A stretch of DNA of 64,000 nt from Bolinopsis microptera (Eukaryota; Ctenophora; Tentaculata; Lobata; Bolinopsidae): positions 16,018,419 to 16,082,418 of the forward strand of contig NC_087076.1 of NCBI RefSeq assembly GCF_026151205.1. Direction: 5' to 3'. The notes under the pieces are model-generated. The model was given only the letters and a program-made list of their open reading frames with translations, made no database searches and was not told the origin of the DNA. The first letter of the stretch is position 1, and each line of letters begins with the position of its first letter. Positions 42,859 to 54,800 of this stretch are shown piece by piece. The translations under genes and the position numbers were made by a program.

Positions 42859-45415
42859 CATCTACGCAATTGTGGAAATTTGAGTGATCAACTCTGTTTA
42901 CTGTCACCACGATGATTGACGAAGAATTTGTTTTGTTGTTTTTCTGAGTTTAAAACGAATAGTCAATAGACTCATAATTTTAATTCGTGAACGACAATGC
43001 TCATTCATCCTAGTAAAACTCTGATCCAATCCCTAAAGAACGATTCCTATAAATCACCTGAGCGTAACATTTCTAAGTTTTATGAGACGTAAAGATTATT
43101 TAGTATTTCACAATCCAGACTGAAACTTCACGGATCAAGTGGCTTGAAACGACAATGATCTTTCATAAATAAAGTCTCACTGACAAATGATTAGAATCTA
43201 CAATCTTCACAGTTTAATTCAATATCTGTCGAATCGAGATATATTTTGAATAAGTGACTTGTGACTTGTATCTAACATCATCTGACAAAGACAATCGAAA
43301 ATAATTATTCATCAATTAATTTCTTCGCAACAACAACATCATCATCATCAGAACTGTACTATATTAGTATATCATTAGTTCGAATGAGGACGTCAATGCA
43401 GTCATGATGCTTGAGAGTTAACCTTACAAATTTATTTTCTACACATCATGGGCGTGAACACACATCACACTATGTGATGAATGCGAAAGCAGTTTAGTAG
43501 ACCATCTACCTCATAATATTATTTCCCGCGTCTAGCTTGGTCTGTGTTATATCTTAACTCTATCAGGCGTCACAACGTCTATTGTCTCTTCTGAGCAACA
43601 TATTATTACGGTATATTGTTCACGCTTAGCTCGGTTAATTACACACGTAGCTACATGTGTTTTTAGTTTGACCGCAAATGTTTCTCAGTTTTAACTGCCT
43701 TATCGTTTTGATATTTTTGTCGCACTGCTTCTTTATTCATACTCTGGCGTATATTTCTATGAATATGATCTCACCACAAGAAAGGCTATGATACTGTATT
43801 GTGCAATGACTGATATACAAATAGTACCCATTCAGTGTTATAAATATATGAATAGAACATGAGCAGTTATCAGCACCTGTAACACACCTGATTATCTGTG
43901 CTTCTCAGAATCCAGTTTGAACAGTACATTCGGTATCACTATCTAGACATCTATAAGTATAACCAAGGTTTTCTATCTTTACACAATAAGCTGTGATGGC
44001 AACCTACGGCCTACCACTGGTAAAACATTAGTATTCTCTGTTTTATTGCCGTTGTCATTTGTCGTTGGACTTGCTTGATTCTTTGATAGGTAATAACCAA
44101 CGAAAACTTTGTAGAACCAAATGACAGACATTCTGAAATACCAAAGAATTGCCCGAGCCAGGAGCCTATAAGCTTTACCAGAGCAATGCAGTTACATATT
44201 TGATAAACACAGGCCTCTCAGTTCCAAAGAGTTGTAAACAAGCTGCATAATGTCAAAACAACAAGAGGATACTCGACTGTAATTTCCTAGCATTTTGTAA
44301 CCGTTATTGGGATGCTCCACATTATCAGTGATAATGGAGTAGTGTGGAGCATGCCTAATTTATCACCTATTTGTTTAAACCTGTGGTCTGCATATTTTAA
44401 TATATGTAAGAATACTCGAACATGAAGCTATGAAATATGGCCACCATAATTTCACTCCCAATATGAAGTTAAAGCAGTTATGATGAAGCTAATATTATTG
44501 ATTCGATGTAATATATTTTCCAGAATCCTTTTCTTGTTCTAACTTCTTAAAGGATGAGGAGAGCTTAGAATCGATTTACAAATATTCGCTTTTATATCCG
44601 ATGAAGGTTTACAGAAAGCACGGTTTTTTTCCGCAAAACACATATTAATGTTCAGTATAGGAAGCATTACATTGAATTTATGCACCGTCACTCAGCTGAT
44701 CGTTATGATACTTTGATGTCTGTTCAGTCGTATCCTCGTCTGTTGTTGTTCGTGAGAAAACATTATAGGTTTACTTACCGAATGCAATGAAAAAACAACA
44801 AAAAGCCTTGTATTGGTTACTTTCACATTTTATCGCGAAAATATGCATGTCCCCACCATGAGACTGAATATTATACAATACTTTATCATATTTTATTGAA
44901 CTAAGGTGTAGTATTGCCAGATCCCAGTTCAATTTGTAACGGAGGTTTATATTAACAGGAAACGATGTAACAGAGTCGATATATTTTAATGTTGCCATGG
45001 GGTGGCAACTGGCAAGTCCCCAGACATCGTGGTCCGGTAGTTTCATTGCGTCTTAATAGTTAATATGTAGACTGTAATCGATGCTTTCTGAAGGCACTTT
45101 GTCAGAACGCGCACCATTTGTTTCATGTCATTGTTTCTTGATCACCTTCAGAGTTTAAATTAGCTGAGTACACAATTTCTCGTAAGTTATCCACGACATA
45201 GCCAAACCAGAACGAGATCTTTTATTCGAAGTGTTGGCAAGCAATTGCTTCACAAGCAACTTCGTCTCTGTTACATAAGAGCTGCTCTGTTCGATTCTCA
45301 TAATTTTTCAGTTTGATCCGGCTTCCGTTTGCTTTTGTTAACTTCCACAGCCTTTAAAACATTTTAAGTATTTTCTTAGTTTACTGAAGGTCAAGAAGTT
45401 CGGATAACTACCTTT
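42859..45415. other. Intergenic region
   Basis: 2.6 kb between the likely end of the first gene and the start codon of the second. It holds the AATAAA at 43168 and a nested hairpin at 44312-44352. An antisense 91-codon ORF at 44771-45046 has no recognisable similarity and is probably chance. No further exon could be supported. Confidence 0.6.
44312..44352. repeat. Short hairpin with inner palindrome
   Basis: ATGCTCCACA (44312-44321) is the reverse complement of TGTGGAGCAT (44343-44352). The loop contains the palindrome TTATCAGTGATAA (44323-44335). Possibly a mobile-element remnant. Confidence 0.75.
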
Positions 45416-45469
45416 ATGAAGTGTTATTTTACCCTGTTGGTGGTATTTGTACTCATTGGATTCTGTCAG
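45416..45469 (+). CDS. Signal peptide exon of second gene
   Basis: ATG followed by a hydrophobic stretch (YFTLLVVFVLIGFCQ), 18 codons, ending in phase 0 at gtgggt. This is a typical first coding exon of a secreted protein. Confidence 0.82.
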
Positions 45470-48400
45470 GTGGGTACAACATGGCCCTAACTATCTTACA
45501 TCATTTTGAATTTATCTTAACTTTTTCATTATGGAGGGTAAAACGTCTGGTAACCTTGACTTATATCAATTTACAAATGGTTATTTCAGCTCGCTGAGGG
45601 GGGTTCCAACAGAAAGAAGAGAGATCTACCATATCGTTTTAGACGATCTGTATTGAGAAATAAGAGGTACAACGCCGGCCTCCCAGAAGATGTAGATATC
45701 GGTATAGACGGTATAGTCGGTCTACAACGATCTACCTCTAAGTTGAGAAGGAACTCAGAGTCTACAATTAGCCAAGAATGCTCTGAAGGATCAGTCGGTA
45801 TTGACGGCCAGTGCAGTAAGTATATCTCTATTTGTTACTTTGTCACTACTCAAGCTTCTTCGCTTCTTGTTGGATACAATCTTTAAACTTCATACAACAA
45901 TTAGTGTTTTAACAATTTCTAGGACTTTTTGCTGTCAAATTTTTAAAACGCCTCCAGTGCTTGGATCGATAATGTATAAACACTAGCTCTGAGGGCTCGT
46001 GTTTATACTGGGTATATCCACAACCGGACCAAAAACTGTCGGTGTTCTTTGTGTTGTAAATCTTTATTTTCTTTTGAAACGTTTTCCGCTCATACAAACT
46101 ATTTTATTTCATGCGTCAACACCGACACAGACTCTTTGCTAGGCACCCACAAAGACAACCAACAAACATTAACGGACACTTACACGATACACAAATATGT
46201 TCTTATAAATGACCATGACAAAATACTGATCCCAGATTACGACAAAACGTCAGGTACTTGACAAAACCCTGACAAATTACTAACATTGAATTTATAATTC
46301 AAAACATCCACGCTTATTTCGACTTTTGATGAGCACTTCTTTAGGCAAATACCCAAACCAACCTATTCATTTAAATGTTCATTTATTCATTGAAGAGTTG
46401 TATTTACTGCAACAACAAAAAAACTGTGTAGTGTGTAACGACCGACCCCTCAGTTTCACATTTTAAAACTATAACCCCACCAGGTCAATGTGGAGCCGGA
46501 ACCTTTGCCTCAGGCGGAGTCTGTGTGCAGTGTCCCAAGGGCACCTATCAGAGCAGCTCAGGGCAGACTTTCTGTAACAGTTGTAACGCAGGAAAATCTA
46601 CCATCTCTGTTGGTAGCGCATCTGAGGACAGCTGCATAGGTTCGTGATTTTACAGGATAATGGTAGCTGTTATACAATGTTGTATTTTATTTCTCTGTCT
46701 TCCAATCTTTTTATTGAAATTTTGATTATTATCGCCTAACAAAATTTCCATATAAAACATTAAAAACGCTCCCAAATTTGATGTATGTTGACACCAAACA
46801 TTTCCCCACAGTCGTTTGTAAGATCCCTGAAGTGCCCTACGGAACACCAGACCCACCCGCCGGCTACCAAATTGCAGACGGGTCTCAAGTTACCATAACC
46901 TGTGATTCCACCTATAAGATCAACAACAACAACGTGTTTACCACCACCTGCGCATCTGATTTACCTTCCTGTAGCTGTGAGTTTGTGGATTAATTTCTTA
47001 TCATTGTCAGTAGATTTAGTTGCTGGCTTGTATTGTCAGGGTCCCCTTGAAGACCCCCTCAGATAAGGTGTATCTCTTAAAACGAATCTAAACCCCTTAA
47101 CACACCCTCCCCTCAGACGTAACAACAAGAGCAGAAAACAGTCAAGTAATCGGAGGAACAAACGGTGTTCTGACGTGTCAGGTGACATCAGGAGATGCCC
47201 CCTCTACCTGTACTTGGTGGAAAGACAGTCAACAGGTTCGTAATTTGATAAATAAACTGATTCGCAATCCTACTTCGAGAATCTTCCTGAGCTGCTTCAA
47301 GATTCCTCTCTTGTCATAAATCTAGGGACTGTTACAATAAAATATCTGACCCTGTTCCTGTGTTCCAGGTGTCCTCTGGGATCAGTAGTATCTCCTCCGA
47401 CGGGGACACCCACCAGTGCACGCTGACCCTACCCTCCTTCTCCTCCAACGATGTTGCCAAGTACCAATGTAGAGCCGTCATCAATGGGAACACTGAGTTA
47501 GCTGCTCGTAATGTAGAGGTTGGATTACTAGGTGAGGAATCAATACTGAATCTCTCTCGCTTAACTTTTATTAAGTGCTTTGATATTATTGTAGTTTTAG
47601 TGATTAAAAGATTAACAATCTTTCTAATTTCACAATTAATCCCAGAGATCACGTATGATACCTCATCCCTGGCGATAGAGGTAGGTCAGTCTGCAACTTT
47701 AACCTGCACAGTGACCAACCCTGACGATCTAGACCTCCCTGCGGAGGTTCAGTGGATGAAGGTATGCTGATATTATGTGGATATTGTTTGAATACTTAAT
47801 TGTATGTGGATGAAGGTATGTGATTCGTCATTTTAATGCATACTTAATAAATTGTAGTTTTTCTTGAATATAGCTTTGTTTTTTATTAAAGAGAACAGCT
47901 CCAATCTCTGACAGTACTTTATTCTTTTCTCATGCAGATCGCAGAAAATGTTTTTATTCTAATTATTAAACTACTCTATCCTGAACACTTTTCGAATGTT
48001 CATAAACACATGCTTAAATATCCGCATACAATGTTGTTAAACAAAACTATTTTAGTCTCATTCAATAGTTTATTGTAGAAATCATTATTTCTTCATCTAA
48101 GAGTACTAATTCTGAGGAAGAGAACTAAAAAGAGTGCGGATAACATCTCTCATCATAATAATTCAAAAAACAGATTTAAATGAAAACGCGAATTCATAAT
48201 TTGATCAGATTCTTAACCAATCTCCCCTCAGGACGGTGATCTACTAGGCTCCCCCAGCTCCATGATATTTGAACCGGGAGTTGCAACTCTGGATCTGAAC
48301 TCTGTGACAGTATCTGATGCTGCCGACTACAAGTGCGTCGCCTCCTACCAGGGGATTGGAGTCATCACAAGCAATCCTAAACCTGTATATGTCAGAGGTA

Positions 48401-50248
48401 AACATTAAAACTTAAAGTTCCTATAAAGTCTCTTGGGAGTATTGGAACAGGCGAAAGCCAGTTTTCAAAATTTTAGGTTCAAGAATTAAAATTGAGAATG
48501 TCTGGGACTGATTTTGAGTTTGGTCGCAGTAGTCTTTCGAGTCGCTAGCTATAGTCGGCAGTCGCTAAGCGATCGCAGTCTAGTTCATGACAATTTCGCA
48601 TGCTATACCACAGATGAATGTTTTTACTTAACCATGAAGTTTGGTTGCTTGGGAGATGCAAAGTTTGCCATCACCATGATGTTATCCGGGTGCAAATATA
48701 GCGCGTTACATCACTCAAACCGCACTACAGACGTCACCCATAGTGTCGCATGACAACAAACACAGTGAAGCTCGCTATCACAATGAACGGCTATCTTTGC
48801 CAAGCTAGTGCTGTTAAACAGCTATTTCACTGGCACTGCAGCGTAACACATGTAGATTTCAACGAGCAACGACAGAGCCTGGTCGGGAGTTTAAAGTTTC
48901 CAAGACATGCATTTGCTTACCACAAGCATGAGCGTCATCATGGAAAGACTCTGAAGGGTTCACCTTCGTGGAATAATCAGGAGAATGTGTGGTTTATAAT
49001 TATAATGTGGTTTATACTCATTCGTAGTTCCGACCCCTAACCATGAGCTAACCTCTCGTACCCGTACAATTATTAGGATCAAATTCGTTCGTTGACCTTT
49101 ACGAAAATAAAGAATTAATAATTTAGATCGTCATGATATGAGTATAAGAGTGATGATGTCACCAAACTGGTGAGGCCACCAGCAGAGAATTTGTCAATTG
49201 TCGATTCACAAAATTGAGGTTTATCTAGTGAATTGATCAGATCTTGATCTTTAAAATTATCGCTGTCAGGAGCATATTCACCTGCAAATTTCTTTAAAAA
49301 TGTAAGCTCTAGCTTTTTGTAGCTTGATTGTTAAACCACCATATTTCAGCAATAAAGAAGGGATTAGTAAACAAATACGCCCGTGTCGGTGAAAACGTAG
49401 AACTGACATGTGTTTATGTTGGAGACGCACAGGCTTCAGTCTCTTGGACTGAAAACTACATTGCTTACTCCAGTGAGGATATTTCATTTTATAATTCCAT
49501 CTTTATTATTTGTATTATCTAAGACTTTAAGGTTATAACAATATTCTGACACTATATTTGTTAAATAAACCTTTTAATACCCATCTATGTATATCTACAA
49601 AGTATATAATATATATACGTACGATTCACATCATGAATCATACCTAAACAATGATCACAATGATTACAATGATTACAATGATCACAATGAGACAATAATT
49701 AAAATAATTACAATGATTACAATGATTACAATGATTACAATGATTGCAATGATTACAATGATCACAATGAGACAATAATTACAATAATTACAATGATTAC
49801 TGGTATGATTATAATATCTGCAAATGTTAACGCCACTCCCCTCAGACGCAGAAAGCATCTCCACCTCGTACAGTCCCACCAGTAAGGAGACCACCTCGGT
49901 GCTCTCTCTGTCCTCTGTCTCCACTGCTAAGAACGGTGTCAACTACAAGTGCACCATGGTCACATCTGACACAACCCTCGTCTCCAGTGCTCTGCTTTTC
50001 GTTAATACCAGTAAGTTTCAGTTCGTTGTAATTGCATCAATAATATTTGTATGCATTATTCGATAGCATAATATCCTGTGTTTGCTAAAAACCGCGAGCT
50101 GGTCGATTTTACTTTTCTAACATTTATTTTTGTGGCCCACTCGACTCTTGGGAAATTTATAATCTTTTCGCTAAAAGCTTATACAGTAAATTTTAGCTCA
50201 GGTTCTGAGAATGTTTGGTAAGTTCGTTTTTTCTGATTTGCAGCGTGA
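45416..50248 (+). CDS. Second secreted gene: signal peptide, GCC2/GCC3, sushi, Ig domains
   Basis: Exons are 45416-45469, 45590-45815, 46484-46639, 46812-46976, 47117-47235, 47369-47531, 47646-47761, 48232-48397, 49350-49472 and 49846-50010. All phases are consistent. The product starts with a signal peptide and a basic segment, then one cysteine-rich module, one sushi domain and three Ig domains, each split by an intron after its Trp region. A possible terminal exon follows cag at 50241-50243 (CG then TGA, 50244-50248), with AATAAA at 50547. Alternatively the last exon splices into the 52573 exon of the third unit. Function is unknown; the architecture suggests a secreted recognition or matrix protein related to the first gene. 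Confidence 0.72.
45590..45815 (+). CDS. Basic linker with furin-like sites
   Basis: 75 codons without a domain. NRKKRD and RFRRS match R-x-[KR]-R processing sites shortly after the signal peptide, and a second basic cluster (LRNKR) follows. Proteolytic maturation is inferred. Two Cys near the end lead into the next module. Confidence 0.75.
46484..46639 (+). CDS. GCC2/GCC3 cysteine module of second gene
   Basis: 156 nt, the same length as the 38587 exon. Pattern: QCGAGTFASGG ... CVQCPKGTYQSS ... FCNSCNAGKST ... DSCI. Phase 1-1. Confidence 0.87.
   Translation, partial: VNVEPEPLPQAESVCSVPRAPIRAAQGRLSVTVVTQENLPSLLVAHLRTAA
46812..46976 (+). CDS. Sushi/CCP-like domain of second gene
   Basis: It has VVCKIPEVPYGTPD, VTITCDSTYKI and TTTCAS ... 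SCS, so four Cys in sushi order. The usual Trp is missing, so it is a degenerate member. Phase 1-1. Confidence 0.75.
47117..47531 (+). CDS. Split Ig domain 1 of second gene
   Basis: Exons 47117-47235 (GVLTCQVTS, CTWWKDSQQ) and 47369-47531 (AKYQCRAVIN) join in phase 0 right after the Trp strand. Confidence 0.85.
47646..48397 (+). CDS. Split Ig domain 2 of second gene
   Basis: Exons 47646-47761 (ATLTCTVTN, VQWMK) and 48232-48397 (ADYKCVASY) join in phase 0. Confidence 0.84.
48398..49349. other. Intron with a CpG-richer block
   Basis: The part at about 48510-49045 is clearly richer in G+C and CpG than its surroundings. It contains two short ORFs (48514-48753 and 48750-49040) that overlap at an ATGA. 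They have no recognisable similarity and may be remnants of one decayed, inserted sequence. Confidence 0.45.
49350..50010 (+). CDS. Split Ig domain 3 of second gene
   Basis: Exons 49350-49472 (VELTCVYVG, VSWTEN) and 49846-50010 (VNYKCTMVTS) join in phase 1. The donor after 50010 is gtaagt, so at least one more exon must follow. Confidence 0.8.
49648..49796 (+). repeat. 9-bp microsatellite (ACAATGATT)
   Basis: About 15 copies, with a partly duplicated block containing GAGACAATAATTA, inside the intron of Ig domain 3. Confidence 0.9.
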
Positions 50249-51732
50249 TGATTACCCATTGAACATTATTGATTAGATTTGATTCAAAATTGAACCTGTT
50301 TGAACTTGAAGAATCAAATATTTTATGAAATAAGTATACTCAACTTGGATTGATCTCAAAGCTGTCTGATCATGGTGCAAATATAACAAAAAACAGGATT
50401 ATGCTATGATTATAATTTTATAATAATGACCATTGCCTCTGGAGCGTTGGAGTCGCGACACATTGTCAATAATATAAACGTACAATTGGGACATATAATG
50501 GCTAAGTGGATGGCATATTGGATAGCTAGAGTGTAGTGCACTGTCAAATAAAGTGCACGCCAGAAAACAGCAGCAGGTTATTAAAATTGCTTGCGATCTA
50601 GTTCCAACAATGGCATTTACCCCTTAATTTATGTTACCGAGACACCACCGCGGTATTCATGACATTCCTTTGTTTTTTTTGTGTGGCGGTCTTTACCTAC
50701 TGGCTACTACTAATATTATTTTGTGGTGGCGGAATCTGATTTCTCACGCAAACAAAACTTGATTTGCCGATGACGAGTTGACAAATTGCCAGCTGCCTAG
50801 CCTGGACAATCACTGCACATTCCCCAATCAGAATAACTCAATCGTAGCGTCATTGAGCGTCCTCATTGGCACATTACACGTACAACTATGAAGAGTACAC
50901 CTTTGTTATTGTACATTATTCTCCACACTTCTCACTCTCTTGTCTGTATCATGTCTTGGGAACAATTATAGGAATTCCGTGACGTAACTGTAATCGTATC
51001 ATGTAAACATGTAGTATACCTTAGTGTTTCCAATGTTCATAATTAATTTTGTTTGACTGATATCTGTCGAGTTTTGGTAGTTGAAGTTCACAACAATTCT
51101 AGGCCTATGATGTAGCCGCATCGCAATGTTCATAATTAACAGGGTCGTAATTCCGTTTTCGATCTTTTGTATTGTAACCTACCACGCACAGTGCATAGTG
51201 AACTAACGTTGAGTCCTTGAACAGCACGTAAGCCCAGCCCTAGCTATTCACCTGCGGTTGATGGAGCTGTCAAAACATCCCCTTTCGTACTCATAGGAAG
51301 TAATCTGGTTGTATACTCTGGTACTAATCTAACCAGGCTCCCAATAACTATGCATTGTAGTTCCTACAGTCCATACCATTATTCAAATACTACACCAATG
51401 CTCCTATACTATGTATTATGTCATCCTACCTCGACTTGTATTGTTATCATTACGCTGCTCCGAACTTTGACCTGCAGACTATAACAAGCACGCACCACTC
51501 CACTGACGTCACGTGTCCAACTTTTGCAATGCATATTAAACTCGATCAATTTTAAAAGCTCGTTTCAGAACTAGATTTTGCTTAGTTGTTTCGTTTCTCG
51601 CTGCGGGTTTTTTCAGCTGGACTGTGCCTGCTATAGTTTGTTATTTTACTGATCGAATCTTCGTGACTTTATTACTTCAAGAAAAGGAGAAAGAGGGGCT
51701 AATATTTAGTCCGATCATCTCGCTCTCTCACC
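50249..51732. other. Region between second and third units
   Basis: AT-rich with an AATAAA at 50547 and no recognisable coding sequence. It presumably contains the promoter for the signal-peptide exon at 51733, but no core element was identified with confidence. Confidence 0.5.
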
Positions 51733-51829
51733 ATGATAATTGTTATACTGCTCTGTTTTCTGTCATTAACAGAACAACAGTGGCTGCCTGATGCGGTTGA
51801 TACTCAGATATGCGATGGAAATTGCCTAG
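51733..51829 (+). CDS. Signal peptide exon of third unit
   Basis: ATG in good context (cacc before it), then a hydrophobic core (IIVILLCFLSL), then DTQICDGNCLG with two Cys, phase 1 donor gtaagg. It is either the first exon of a separate gene or an alternative first exon of the second gene. Confidence 0.75.
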
Positions 51830-54800
51830 GTAAGGGGTTTTTTAGGAAGTCGATTTTTTGCTGTTTAATTGTTTGGCCCAGACTCGTGACTCAGTCTCTT
51901 GTGCAATTTATTATCCAAACAACAAGCATCTATCATGCTGTGATTTTATCAAAATTCCTGACACATGAAAGTGAGGGTAGAATTCATTGTAAAGTCACTT
52001 GTGTTTGTACATGATGATTTCATGATCAAAATGGGGACTCTGAAAAGTTAGATCAATCAGATAGATCACTAGAAGATCACACTTATAGAAGTAGAATGTA
52101 TATCAGTATATCACACTGATTGTTGGTCACACTCACAGATCACAGTAGATTTATAACCGTTCTCTAAAATCATCTCTTGAAGTTAAGATAACGTCATAAC
52201 GATCTACACCGTGTTTTCTATTAACGCCGTGTTTTCTATTAACACGGTCGTGTTTTTTATTAACACCGTGTTTTCTATTAACACCATGTTTCCTATTAAC
52301 ACCGTGTTTCCTATTAACACCGTGTTTTCTATTAACACCGTGTTTTCTATTAACACCGTGTTTTCTATTAACACCGTGTTTTCTATTAACACCGTGTTTT
52401 CTATTAACACCGTGTTTTCTATTAACACCGTGTTTTCTATTAACACCGTGTTTTCTATTAACACCGTGTTTTCTATTAACACCGTGTTTTCTATTAACAC
52501 CGTGTTTTCTATTAACACCGTATTTTTTATTAACACCGTGTTTTATATTAACACCGTGTTTTCTCTCTCCAGATGAGGGAGTAGTGATCCCACCTGAAGA
52601 CATAAGTGCAGCGGAGGGTGAAAGTGTTCAGTTTACCTGCACTTTGGGCAACCCTGTAATCAACCCTGTAACCAACGTACAATGGTACGTGTTTTCTCTC
52701 TGTTCAGAAGATTATCAGCTTATTACCAAACTATAAAGTCGTTCCTCTTCTACGTCTTAATAAGATTGTTGTTGTGAATACAGCTTGTGTTTTGCTATTC
52801 TTCACCCTCTCGTCTGACTCACTTGTAACTCAGGTACAAAGTAAACTCTGCTGGGTCAGACATCCAGCAAATGAGCGTTATAAACCAGGATTTGGGGAAC
52901 ACCCAGTATGAGTCTAAACTTATTTTGGGTAACCTGGTCCTGGGGAGCAAGGGAGAGTACTACTGCAAGGCTACTTATACTGACAACAAAGTTGTTGAAA
53001 GTGACCAAGTTACTCTCTTTGTTCAAGGTGGGTGTATTGCGACTCCATTTCAAATTTTACATCCTTCACACTGAATCAAGATAATGAATGCAGCTCTGTT
53101 TTTTCTACTGTAATGAATATCACTTGAATAATTCGATAATTCTAAAATCATGTTTGTCTGATCTATTCCCCTGAGCTTGCTTGCCAAGCCCGTTATCACA
53201 AAACTGTTCATGACACAAGATCTCTTTCCCAGGGTTTGCAATTTCACCGCAGATTCAGAATCCCAAGGTTGGCGAGTCAGCTACCTTTACCTGTGTCTCT
53301 AGTGGAGGTCCGGCAACTATAACTTGGAACTTCAACGATAATCAGATACCGTCCAGCTCTCTCAGTGAAGCTTGTGAGTTCTCCTTGACAAGATAAGCAC
53401 GTTCGACTTAAAAATACGGCAATATATTTTTATTTTTGCGCTTTGTTGATAAGCAGCATTGGCTGAAAGTTGGCTGAAATAACAAGTTAACAAAACAATT
53501 TAATATACGAATGAATTATTCCTGGAAATTCGTGGGAATGAAACTTCAATAGACCTTATGAATATTTCTTTCTAGACCAAAGTCAGACCGCAAACCAAGA
53601 TGTGCTATTAAAAAACGACCGCGATGATTACTTACCTCATTAACAAGTCCTCCACCCTCAGCTGTGTCCTCTGGCGTGTACCAAGACAGAGACCAGACCC
53701 TGAAATCTGTGCTGACAATCAACTCGGCTAGCACTCAGTACGAGGGCGTGTATCGGTGTGTGGCTGATTTTGGAAACTCTGCAACTGCTGAATCTGGAGC
53801 CACCTCTCTTGTCATCTACAGTAAGTTTTGTTATATTATCTACAATTATTATTATAAGATTTTGTGTTTAGTACTTTTTTAGTGTTTTAGAAGAGAAGAA
53901 CTTCAATTCAAAACTTATCTTACATTTTTTAACTGACATCACCTTCTACAGACATCGAGGTGAAGCCAGAGTTCGGTATTCTAGGATCATCAGTAACCCT
54001 GACCTGTACCGTCAAATCTGACAGACCAGAACGAGTCGACTGGACCAAGGAACAGAACGTTATTGTAGATGCTAATGCTATCAGTGATTTCAGGTTGGAG
54101 AATTGTTTCTGTTTTTTTCTTCATTCTTATCGTCTATCCATGATTTTAATCTAGGTAAACTATAGGTAAAAATATAATATTAATCATAAGCTAAAATGTA
54201 CTAATCTTTGTATTCTAAATGGGGAAAAAGAAGAAACATTGTCAGTCAGTCGAGAAAATTGTCAGTCAGGCTATATGGCAGCTTTGTAGATGTTGTGACT
54301 ATGCTAGTAGTGGTCCCAGGCTTGCGACTGGAATTGCGGTGTTAAATCGAATTAATGGTACCAACGATCCACCTCCCACTTGTTGTTTGGTACTTAGCAT
54401 TAATAGTGTTAGCTGTAGCCATTTATAGCAAGAATCTTAAAACTAAAGGGGATGACAAGGAAAAGAGGAAGGAAAAAGAATAACGGGACAAACAATTAAT
54501 TAAAGTATTTATAGGAGTATTAGATATTGTAATTACAAGCTTCAATAATAAATCACTGACTAAAACTTCTAATTAAAATGACACTTGGTACGCTCGCCCA
54601 TTTTCACTGGTCAGTCTGAACTTCGGTTTAGCACGTTGTACACTTATTCACCTAAGTTTCAGAATTTGTTCAGTTTAGCAGAGTTAGTAGTAACTTAGAT
54701 AGACCATTTGTCGCAGCAATAATTAAACAGTTTTGAATTGACGTGTACAATGAACTACGCAGTAAAGATTTAAAATAATGTCTCGTCAAAACAAAAAGGA

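Noticed and set aside
44771-45046. Antisense 91-codon ORF in the intergenic region
   Set aside because: It has no recognisable domain, no splice context, and a length expected by chance in this composition.
52208-52566. CRISPR-like array
   Set aside because: The repeat has no unique spacers, and the DNA is clearly from an animal.
52151-52603. Long repetitive ORFs on both strands (KHGVNR and FSINTV repeats)
   Set aside because: They are by-products of the stop-free 18-bp minisatellite lying in an intron before a good acceptor; no start context or unique sequence supports a protein.
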